Below are positions 23,274-31,921 of a stretch of DNA of 64,000 bases, one piece after another. This DNA is from Phaseolus vulgaris. Taxonomy: Eukaryota > Streptophyta > Magnoliopsida > Fabales > Fabaceae. The stretch covers positions 9,197,845-9,261,844 of the forward strand of contig NC_023750.2 in the NCBI RefSeq assembly GCF_000499845.2, in the 5' to 3' direction. Each line of letters starts with the position of its first letter. The stretch's first letter is position 1. The notes under the pieces were generated by a model that saw nothing but the letters and a program-made list of their open reading frames with translations, did no database searches and had not been told where the DNA came from. The position numbers and the translations under genes were made by a program.

Positions 23274-23948
23274 ATGTCACTAAGCAGAGCTGACATGAGG
23301 CTTAGCCTAAAGAAGAAGGAAAAGGCCTCCTCCATCGCCCCTTCAGCTGATTCGGAGAAGACCGACACCCTTCCTCTGAAGCGAACAGGCATGGGGAATA
23401 CACACACCAAGACCTCTCGACCGATACCTGAAACAGAACACTCTTCCCACCAACACTCGACCTCTGGCAGCCAATCATACCAGAGCAAAAATCCCCCCAG
23501 TACTGCCTTCATTCCCACACTGACCACTTGGACAGATTTCCTGCAACACCTGAACAACCTTGCTCGGTCACATGAAACTCAAGTCACCCTCTTTGACTCT
23601 CAAAGGAAACAACTTGAAGAAGATTTGGCCACAACACAAAAGAACGTTGCTCTTTTGGAAACTCAACTTCACGACAGTTCTCGGGATAGAGACGATCCCC
23701 ACTTCAAACTGCAACAAACTTTGACTGAGATGTCTTTGAAACAAAAGGAGTTTGCTACCACTGAGAATCTTCTCCAAACCAAAGTGCAGACCCTTGACAC
23801 CGCCCTTGAAGCTGCCAAAGATGAGATCGCTCGTGGCTTCGTGGATGGTTTTAGCGTCGCCTTGGAACAATTCCGAGCTCTCTATCCTGACCTCAACCAA
23901 TCAGAATTCGACCCATTCAAAATTGTGGTGAATGGGAAGATAGTCTAG
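23274..23948 (+). CDS. Antisense ORF of the Tat element, second part (coiled-coil protein)
   Basis: This 224-residue frame lies on the plus strand, immediately downstream of the first antisense ORF. The N terminus is basic and Ser/Thr/His-rich (SRADMRLSLKKKEKA). The middle, from about residue 95 to 190, is a heptad-rich coiled coil (LFDSQRKQLEEDLATTQKN onward). The C terminus has ARGFVDGFSVALEQFRALYPDL and ends VVNGKIV. This layout resembles the C-terminal half of plant transposon-related proteins that start with a PF04195-like domain, so the two ORFs may form one spliced protein; a possible acceptor AAGCAG lies at about 23281-23286. No enzymatic motif is seen. Confidence 0.65.
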   Translation: MSLSRADMRLSLKKKEKASSIAPSADSEKTDTLPLKRTGMGNTHTKTSRPIPETEHSSHQHSTSGSQSYQSKNPPSTAFIPTLTTWTDFLQHLNNLARSHETQVTLFDSQRKQLEEDLATTQKNVALLETQLHDSSRDRDDPHFKLQQTLTEMSLKQKEFATTENLLQTKVQTLDTALEAAKDEIARGFVDGFSVALEQFRALYPDLNQSEFDPFKIVVNGKIV

Positions 23949-24039
23949 GAGTAACTATATTATAAGCATGTTATTTTCTGGTGAACTCCTTGTATTTATC
24001 TGCTTTTGCCAAACTCTATATGTGCATATTTATTCTACT

Positions 24040-24520
24040 ATATTAAGCTTCATGTCATGTATGGTCTTCGTAACATATAAACTAATCAACCAACGACGTT
24101 AATACCACTTTTAGCTAAACTGAAAAAGGTTCGTTCCATGCAATACATGGTCTTCTTTATATTATTATTTTCAAAACAAAATGTCGCTGGTACCTCACAC
24201 AGCTCACGATGAGGAGATCACACTCCATGTCTTGCACGATCTTCTTAACAGATATTAAAAAACAAACAACGTCGGAATTTCCTTTAGTTGCACTAAGGAA
24301 ATTATTCTCATGCTATGCATGGTCTTCTTAATTGTATAAATTTCTAGTCGACGTTGCTGGCACTCATTCAGTTAAAACTGACGAGATTACTCATCATGCT
24401 AAGCATGGACTTCTTAATTTTACAACTATTACATTGATTACTTTGGTAACTGTTCTTGCCGGTTGACGAGATTGCCTTCGTGCGTAGCTACGAACTGCGT
24501 AACAAGGACTCCTTAATTTG
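24040..24520. repeat. Degenerate ~86-bp tandem repeats near the 3' end of the Tat element
   Basis: A block containing CATG(C/T)(A/T)AT(A/G)CATGGTCTTCTTAAT recurs with the ATGGTCTTC core at about 24061, 24147, 24237, 24319, 24405 and a weak copy near 24504, a spacing of 82-99 bases. Between the cores are words such as CGTCGCTGGCACTCA and GACGAGATTAC. Tandem repeats between pol and the 3' LTR are known in Tat/Ogre elements. Confidence 0.75.
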
Positions 24521-24529
24521 TCAGCTGCG

Positions 24530-25445
24530 AGAGCTTATATACCTTTCTGGTGCTTCTGCCACATGTTTCCCTCTGACATTAAGCCTATTTGTAGGTGCAG
24601 CCTTACAACACTGTAGCCCCTACCTTAGAGAAATCCCAGCGTGTAAAGCTTCCCCTCTCAGAGTGCATCCTGCGGGGGGTGACTGCTTGGGTGCCAACTC
24701 ATGCACCCAGATCCTGGTCACTCGCCCTATGAGTGTCTCTACCTCCCCCACGTGCCATGCATGTAGATTACCTCCTGGGACGTGGCCCTCTCATGGGTCG
24801 TCTCTATCCCAGTGGTTCTCTAACGGTGGCGTGTACTATCGCATCCCCACACCTCATGCACAGATACGCCGTGAGTTGAGTCTCTCCCTGCTAGGACTGA
24901 GGGTGTGGCTTGGAAACCACCTTTCTTGTCTATTACTACTCTTCAGGGTACCGAGGCCCGAGGCTTCCACTCCCCTACCGTGTCGCCCTCTCCACGGTTG
25001 TTCCTGCCCGTGGGTATCGGGGGGTGGCACCACTCAGATATGAGCACTTCTTGGTCCGAGACCGGTCAACACTCGATACCTGATCAACCCCCTTTCTTAC
25101 CTCATTGTGCCCCTGATGGGTCCCACCATGTGTTGACCATAGTCAACGCCCGGTACAGTAACTCTACTGGATTAGGTCATAGCAAGGTTGGCATCCTACC
25201 AAGCTACCTAATCCTTTGGCTATGTATTATCTCACATCTTATCACAATTAATCATATTGAAGAACGTATATGAGTCACCACTATTTTATCTCAAAACAAG
25301 AATATAATGTTGTTCATAATTCATGCTAATATAAACCATCAACACTTATTTCAAACAAAAATCAAAAGCTTGGCATACCCATGCCTTTATTTCATCATAT
25401 CATAAGAACACACTAACTATAATAAAAACGAAGGCTAGTTATATT
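24530..25445. other. Non-coding 3' region of the Tat element
   Basis: A GC-richer segment (about 24600-25150) contains the words CTCATGCACCCAGATCC and CACACCTCATGCACAG, followed by AT-rich sequence up to the integrase end. The open frames at 24456 and 24905 show no domain and are probably chance products of the base composition. Confidence 0.5.
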
Positions 25446-26354
25446 TCATGTCCTTGGTATTATCCCACCATCCAGAGTTTCCAAGCAGTATGCTCCTTTT
25501 CCCAGTATCTCTCGGACCCGATATGGTTCTGTCCATCTTGCCGCCAACTTACTATCCTTCTTATTTTCTCTTGCCTTCCTCAGCACCAAATCTCCTTTAC
25601 GGAATCCCTTGTGATTAACTCGACTCAAGAACTTGGTTTCAATCATCCGTTTAGCGGCAACTTCTCTGATTCTGACTGTTTCTCTTAACTCATCAACCAT
25701 ATCGAGATGCAACAATCTTCCTACTTGTGACTCTGGCTCCCTAAAATCTTCCACTCTTCTTGAAGGCACACTCAATTCCACAGGTATCACTGCATTCGTC
25801 CCGTTCACCAAGCTAAACAAGATTTCTCTCATTGTTGATTGTACCGTAGTATGATAAGACCATACAATCTCTGGTAACAACTCTACCCATCGTGCCTTAG
25901 CATGTTCTACCTTCTTCTTTAATCCCTGCAAAATTATCTTGTTCACAGCTTCTACCTGCTCATTTGTTTGGGGATGTTCTACTGATGTGAATATCTGTTT
26001 GATTCCTATTTCCTTGCACATGTCCCGAACCCTGCTGCTCATAAACTAAGTGTCGTTGTTTGATACCAACTCCTTGGGCACACCAAACCTGCATATTATA
26101 GATTTCCAAATAAATTTCACCATTTTCTCAGTTGTTATCGTGGTTAATGGCTCTACTTCTATCCATTTCGTAAAATACTCGATGACGACCACAATAAATT
26201 TAAACTGCCCAACTGTGATTGGAAAGGGTCCTAAAATATCTATTCCCCACCTAAAGAAAGGCCATGGTGTTACCATTGAAAACAAATATTCTACTGGCTC
26301 CTGTATTAGATTGTCGTGTTGTTGACATTCATCACACTTTTTGACATATAACAT
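25446..26354 (-). pseudogene. Tat gypsy integrase, broken by a stop
   Basis: This enzyme inserts the cDNA copy of the element into the genome. Minus strand: a zinc-finger remnant (CDECQQH), then FRWGIDILGPFP with the first catalytic Asp and FTKWIEVEPL. The ELVSNNDT block normally contains the second catalytic Asp (SDNGTQF); here it reads SNNDT and is followed by a stop codon at 26043-26045. After the stop come HPQTNEQVEAVNK with the catalytic Glu region, and a C-terminal GDLVLRKA..KLAARWTEPYRV domain. The stop and the altered core show it is inactive. Confidence 0.85.
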
Positions 26355-26456
26355 GCAATCCTCTCATAGCATTGACCAAAAGAAACCTGCTCTCAATATC
26401 TTAATAGAGAGAGCTTGGCCACCGATGTGGCTCTCACACATCCCTTTATGAACTTC

Positions 26457-27266
26457 CTACACAATCCTTTCCTTTTGCGGACTCTCCACACATCTCAGTA
26501 AAGGCATCGAGTATCCTATACTGTACAATTTATCGTTAACCAGTACGTACCGACCCTTGTTCTTGCGCAATATTACCAATTCTTGCTTATCCATAAGTTC
26601 CTCCCCATCACACAACCATTTCTTATACATGTTCGTCCACCCCTCTTCTTTCCCTAGCTTTCCCGTCGTGACTTGCATTACGTCGTCCACCGAGACACTA
26701 GGAAACTCGAGATTTTCTTGAATCACCGACCTGTGACTGTCGGGCCTCTTGGTACTTGCTAGTTTTGACAGTAAATCTGCCCTTGCGTTCTGATCTTTAG
26801 GTACATATACCAATTCAAAATCCGCAAATTCTTTAGTCATCACACGTACCTGGGCCATATATTTTGTCAAATGCGGGTCCTTCGCTTGAAAGTTTCCAGC
26901 TACCTGCTCGGTTACCAGCTGTGAATCACTCCACACCATCAAACTTTTTACTCCCATGTGAACAGCTAACCGCATTCCTGCTAAGAGAGCCTCATACTCC
27001 GCTTGATTATTGTTGGCCTTAAAGGCAAATTTTACTGACTGCTCAACCAACACCCCATCTGAGTCCTCCAATATTACTCTTGCTCTGCTACCTTTAATAT
27101 TTGATGCACCATCTACTGATAACATCCATTTATCATGTTTGTCTTGATGTTCATCTTCTGATGACGTTAACTCAGCCACGAAATTGGCCAACATTTGGGT
27201 CTGAACCAGACCCCTTAACTCATATATTAATCCATGTTCTGACAGTTCTATTACCCATTTCATCAT
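26457..27266 (-). pseudogene. Second (archaeal-type) RNase H of the Tat element plus linker
   Basis: This is the extra RNase H domain that marks the Tat lineage. The open frame contains WMLSVDGASN, ARVILEDSDGVLVEQ, NNNQAEYEALLAGMRLA, the SDSQLV active-site block and NARADLLSKLAS. The carboxylates expected for an RNase H (D of VDGA, E of AEYEA, D of SDSQ, D of RAD) are all visible. Its start overlaps the end of the first RNase H frame by 47 bases in another frame, which indicates a frameshift in the polyprotein. The domain itself looks intact, but it belongs to a dead element. Confidence 0.85.
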
Positions 27267-28395
27267 TTTTTTTCGCTAAATCTATTTTTTGTAAAACTTG
27301 CTTAACAGGTAAATATGTTTTAACAATAACTTGGAAATTCTGAAAATAGTACCTTAATCTCCTGGCAGCTACAACGATCGCCAAAGCTACTTTCTTCAAC
27401 TTCTGGTATCCCAGCTCCGCTCCTTGCAGCATTTTGCTAATAAAGTAGATCGTTCGTTGTTCCATCCCCGCCTCTTGCACTAGTACCGCACTGATCGCCT
27501 TGTCCGTCACACATAAATATAATAGGATCGACCTCCCTTCTGATGGCTTGATTAAAATTAATGGAGCTGCTAAGGTCTCGTTCAACTTTAAGAATGCCTG
27601 CTCACATTCCTTCGTCCATTGGAAATGGGTATTACTCTTTAAACACTGAGTAAAGGGGTATGCTTTATCACTAGCTTTTGAGAGAAATATGGATAACGAA
27701 GTTAAACGTCCCGTCAACTGTTGCACCTCCTTCACTAATTACGGACTTCGCATGTTGATGATTGTCGAACATTTCTCTGGATTCATTTCTATCCCTCTCT
27801 GAGTCAACATAAAACTCAAGAACTTGCCCGCCCTTACGCCAAAAACACATTTTTCCGGATTAAGCTTCAATTTATATTTATCCAATGCTTGGAACAACTC
27901 TTTTAAGTCTTCCACATGTGAAGCCTCATGCTTAGATTTGACCACCATATCATCTACGCATGCCTCCACATTTCTCCCAATTAAACCACTCAAAATACGA
28001 TCCATTAATCGTTGATACGTGGCTCCTGTGTTTTTCAATCCAAAAGGCATGACTGTATAACAGAAATTTGACAAACTTCCCCTGAATGCAGTTTTCTATT
28101 CATCATTCGGGTGCATTTTGATTTGATTGTACCCCGAATAAGCATCCATGAAACTCAACAGCTCACACCCCGCCACCCCATCCACCAAGGAATCGATGTT
28201 CGGTAATGGGTATGCATCTTTTGGGCAGACTTTATTTAAATCTGTAAAGTCTATACATATTCTGCATTTTCCATTAGACTTCTTAACCAACACCACAGTA
28301 GACAACCACGTGGGATACTGAATTTCCCTCACATGCCCCACCTTTCGCAGCTTTTCTACCTCCTGATTCACTACCTCCCTTCTTTCGCCTACCAA
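27220..28395 (-). pseudogene. Tat gypsy reverse transcriptase and first RNase H, with stops
   Basis: This part copies element RNA into DNA. Minus strand: TWLSTVVLVKKSNGKCRICIDFTDLN, in pieces VVLVKKSNGKCR and CIDFTDLNKVCPKDAYPLP, is the fingers region. FMDAYSGYNQI holds the motif A Asp. A stop follows at about 28096. FCYTVMPFGLKNTGATYQR comes next, then the catalytic block reading CVDDMVVKS, where the family has Y/FVDDM. Another stop lies at about 27739, then the RNase H segment (HFQWTKECEQAF, YLCVTDKAISAVLV). The stops and the Cys before VDD mark it as decayed. Confidence 0.88.
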
Positions 28396-28673
28396 TTTCC
28401 TCCTCTATTGCACCACTGGCTTCCTCCTATTGTCGACAAACAGTTTGTGGCATATGACATCAGGATTAATTCCTGGCATGTCGTCCACTGACCATGCAAA
28501 GGCTTCAAAGTTCTCCTACAAACATCTAACAATACCTTCCTCCAACTCTGGTTTCAAATTGCAACCTATTCTGATACCCTTCCCTTCCCTCAGCATGATT
28601 ATCTTCACATCCTCCATTGGTTGTGATTCTTCTGGCTCATAACATACTCTCGGATCTAATTCAGATTCCTTTC

Positions 28674-29309
28674 CTACTTTCCTTCCTCCTTTCCTATATA
28701 TAAACATCTTTTATTCTTTAGACTTCCCTCATAACACTTTCTTGCTTCCCTTTGGTCCACCATTAACATTCCTACTGTACCGTTTTCACACAGATATTTC
28801 ACCTTCATATGCATTGAAGATACTACAGCTCTCAGCTTGTTTATAGTTGGGCTACCTAACAAAATATTATAGGATGATGGCACATTAACAACTATATACC
28901 TGACATCGATAGTTCGTGCAAAATCACCCTCTCCAAAGGTTGTTCTGGTCTCCAAGAAACCTCGTACCTGAATAGGTTCCTCTGAGAATCTCACTAACAC
29001 TCCATCGAAAGGCTCCAACTCCTATATTGGGATACTCAAAACAAACGCATCCCAAAATAATACATCCGTCGAACTGCCCTGATAAAGCAAAACACGATAA
29101 ACCCTCATACTTTTCATCACCAACGAAATTACTACCGGGTCGTTGTCATGGGGGAAGACATCGACTAGGTCCTCATTCGAGAAGGTTATACAAGGTTCCT
29201 CTTCCGAACGTTCCTCCAAAAGCATCACAACACGTGCATATTTTTTACGATTTGCACTGGATAAACCGTCACCAAAAAATCCACCGACGATGGTATGTAG
29301 CTCCCCCAT
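28674..29309 (-). pseudogene. Tat gypsy aspartic protease, active site altered
   Basis: This is the protease region of the polyprotein. The family motif that normally reads (I/V)DxGSSAD is here VLLYQGSSTDVLFWDAF, so the catalytic Asp is replaced by Tyr. An in-frame stop (about 29022) follows, then FSEEPIQVRGFLETRTTFG, RYIVVNVPSSYNILLG and the C-terminal part. Together these show a dead protease. The piece is recognised from its order between gag and reverse transcriptase and from the NILLGSPTIN block. Confidence 0.8.
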
Positions 29310-29389
29310 CGTGGGTTGTTCATGACCGTTTGATCCTCCCCCGAAAATCCTTCTCCCGATCTCCCTTTTTTCGGGTCCCGATCATCTTC

Positions 29390-30642
29390 ACTCCTTGCTT
29401 TGAAAATCTGCAACGCTCCTTCTCTAATAAGCGCGTCGATTTGTTTTACACAATCCTCTGTATCATGCCCATTCGTTTTATGGAAATGACATCATGCATA
29501 TCTACTAGGCCCCAAGTTTCGACTCGTTTTCTCTGGAAAGCGTAATAACCTTGTTGTGTTCACATCCTTGACAATCTCTATCTGAGAGACCATTAACCTT
29601 GACGACAACCACTCACTTCATCCTCTGAATGTATCCTGCCTTCCTGTCCAACCCTGTCGCCCTCCTCCCCATTCACTTCGCCCTCTTCCCTCATTGAATC
29701 TAAAACCCCCGTAAAGGCCTTCATACCTCTTTTCTTCCTTTCGGTTGACCCTAATGGGTCCCCCCTGTTATCAACTCCCTTTGCTTCTCCGCCTTCGTCC
29801 TTCTTTTCATCTTCCCTTTTCAATAAACTCCTCTACTTTGATGTGTGAGATAGCTCTAACTTTCACTGCTTCCATGCTTTTTGGTCTTCTTTCTATCAAA
29901 GACTCGCCAAAAGTTCCCGCTCTCAGACCTCTCGTGAAAGCCTCCACAAACATTCTCTCATTAGGCTCCGGGATTTGTACCATTACTTCACTAAATCACT
30001 AAATCGACACAAGAACTGCTTTATGGATTCTTTCTTTGCTTGTTTTAACTTGAACAAATCTGCCAATCCCAAGGGTTTCACCTTATTGGCCGAAAAATGA
30101 GCCATGAATAATCTGGTGAATACTTCAAACGACATTACCGATCCTTCTGGCAAGCTGCTAAACCAATCCAACATCGTACCCACCAAAGTACCCGCAAACA
30201 TCTTGCACTTTGTCGCCTCCGAACCCCCACAGATCAACATTTGGGTTCGGAAATTTTTTAAATGAACACCCGGATCTTGCTTTCCAACGAAAGTTCCCAT
30301 TTTTGGAAAAACATAGCCCGCTGGGATTGGTTCTCTTAAGATTTCCTCCGTAAATGGTTGAAAATCTCGATCATCCTCGTTACCCTCCTCAAACCGACCC
30401 ATCACGTGCTGATCCAATTGCAGCTCGAGCTCTTCATTCCTTCGCTGCAACTGATTTTAAATTTGTAATGATTCCTCCAACATCTCCCTCGCTCGCTCAC
30501 CTTCCCACCTCATCTCCTTCTGAGCCCTTCTAAACTCCTTTGCTCGTTCTTCGTTTTGCTTTCTCATAACTTCCATCATCTTCATCAGCATCTCGGGTGT
30601 CCCTCCGTCGTTTTCCTCCGTGTTTCGTCTATTTCCCCTCAT
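29390..30642 (-). pseudogene. Tat gypsy gag, broken
   Basis: This is the capsid-type protein of the element. The minus-strand ATG at 30642 opens a charged coiled-coil start (MLMKMMEVMRKQNEERA). An in-frame stop comes at about 30457. The capsid-like domain follows (DPGVHLKNFRTQM, GTLVGTMLDWFSSLPEGS, FTRLFMAHF, FKLKQAKKESIKQFLCRF). A frame break after FSDLVK at about 29985 leads into IPEPNERMFVEAFTRGL. The end of gag carries CHFHKTNGHDTEDC (about 29440-29490), the short Cys/His motif typical for this group. The breaks rule out a functional product. Confidence 0.85.
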
Positions 30643-30685
30643 TTTTCTTATTTAAGATTGTGGCACAGGAAAATTTCACCTGTAA

Positions 30686-30783
30686 AACAATCTCTCTTTT
30701 TTTCTCAACCACGCTTTCAGGTATGCATCGTTTGCCTCTCTGCTTGCTGCTTTAATCCACTGCATACCACTGAACTCCCTATT
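30686..30783. repeat. Right copy of the ~100-bp terminal direct repeat
   Basis: This direct repeat of 22336-22435 lies 44 bases upstream of the gag start codon (minus strand). The bases to its left (TGTAAA at 30681) could be the LTR end (TG). No convincing tRNA primer-binding site follows. Confidence 0.65.
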
Positions 30784-30785
30784 AA

Positions 30786-31060
30786 TGTTCCGACCTCATG
30801 TCCGTTGGACAACATCGCTAGGGTCAATCACCGCATTCGAGGTATTGTTCGCTTTGGAGTTCGGTGCTCCGTCACAGTTTTGTCCTGAAAAGGCGTCTCA
30901 GTGGGTTGAAAGAGGAGAAAGTATATAAACTGTCATTGACTCGATTCCTGAGCGATGTTGGAGTATATTGGGATACGGGAACAATAAGTCATTTTGATTA
31001 TCAGATTGTAAAATTTGAAGCCTTTTTTTTATTTGAAAGTATTTTTTACTTTTGAATTAC
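30786..31060. other. Candidate LTR or other dispersed-repeat segment
   Basis: This is a GC-richer island with GAGGTATTGTTCGCTTTGG, GGTTTTGTCCTGAAAAGGCG-like words and TATATAAACTGTC (about 30921), ending near GCGATGTTGGAGTATATTGGG. The words GCGATGT(G/T)GGA resemble the GATGTGGGATCTCC segment found at 35792-35960. From memory such words are common in legume dispersed repeats. It may be the outer part of the Tat LTR or an independent short element. Confidence 0.35.
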
Positions 31061-31235
31061 AAATAAGATATTTTTTTTTATAAAAAATAGCTTTTAAATT
31101 TGTTTAATCCAACCATGCCTTCCTAATGTTACTTTGAAAAAAAGAGTAAAAATGCATTAATTTACAATTATAATTTGTTCTATTTCTTCACGTGGGGTTC
31201 ATGTTCCAACAAAAAATGATTTTTCTTTTCAGAGC

Positions 31236-31595
31236 TGTAATCTCGTGCAAGGTGATACGATTCCTGAGAATATTCCAAGACGAAGATAAAGTTGAGCACT
31301 CTCTGCAATCATGAAAACAACACACACAACACCATAACCCACACTCTGTAATACAGAGAAAGCAAACAAAAACGAAACCCTAAAAGAAAGGGAAAAGGGA
31401 AAGTGATGAAGAATGAAAAGAACGTAAAGAAAGAATTCTGATATTGAAAACAGGTACGTAAAGCAATACAAGGGTGTGCAATATAAAAGGAAAGAAAAGC
31501 GTAAACTGGGCCTAAGTACATGATGGGTTACAGAAGGTAAAAAGGCCCAAATCAAGCCCAAAGACAAAATAAATTCTATCACAGGATTATCAACA
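31236..31595. repeat. Candidate solo LTR
   Basis: The segment starts TGTAATCTCG and ends GATTATCAACA (TG..CA; read on the minus strand it starts TGTTGATAATCC). It contains AATATAAAAGG and a purine-rich stretch with GAAACCCTAAAAG. Its size (360 bp) fits a copia LTR. No matching 5-bp target duplication was found, so the call is weak. Confidence 0.35.
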
Positions 31596-31921
31596 TATCA
31601 GTAATTTATATTTTAAATTATTTGACACTATGTTTTTTTTCTTTCAATTCTACTTTACAACCCCTTTTAATAATAAAATATTATGTTTTTTTTTAATTAA
31701 AATGAATATAAACAAAATTTTAGAATAAAATAATAATATATTTGATTTTGAGGTGTCTTCTTTTATTTCTGACTATGCATAATTGATAATTTTTTGCATG
31801 GTATTACTGTAAGATCGAAGTTAATCCATGCATTTCATGTAACAAGTTCATTTCCCCAGCTCTGAGACACGATAATGAAGCAGTAAATAGCATATTACAA
31901 ATTACTGTGAGAAGGAGAATG

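Larger units (their letters stand above)
22336..30783 (-). mobile_element. Decayed Ty3/gypsy retrotransposon, Tat lineage, with antisense extra ORFs
   Basis: On the minus strand, from right to left, there are gag (30642 to about 29390), protease (29309-28674), reverse transcriptase and RNase H (28395-27220), a second archaeal-type RNase H (27266-26457) and integrase (26354-25446). The second RNase H between the first one and integrase is a hallmark of the Tat lineage (Ogre/Retand group). Several stops and frame breaks interrupt the polyprotein. Left of integrase lie a GC-richer segment, an 86-bp tandem array and two long ORFs on the plus strand. A direct repeat of about 100 bp is present at both ends (22336-22435 and 30686-30783) and is used here as provisional borders. 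It may be only part of the LTRs, since long LTRs were not found. No clear target duplication or primer-binding site was identified. Confidence 0.8.

Noticed and set aside
24456..25273. 195- and 122-codon frames in the gypsy 3' region
   Set aside because: The GC-richer composition with few stops explains them. They have no domain, and the first runs directly out of a tandem repeat.
31229..31582. 117-codon minus-strand frame rich in Phe, Leu and Ser
   Set aside because: It lies in a purine-rich, probably LTR-derived segment. The composition follows the base bias and there is no recognisable family.
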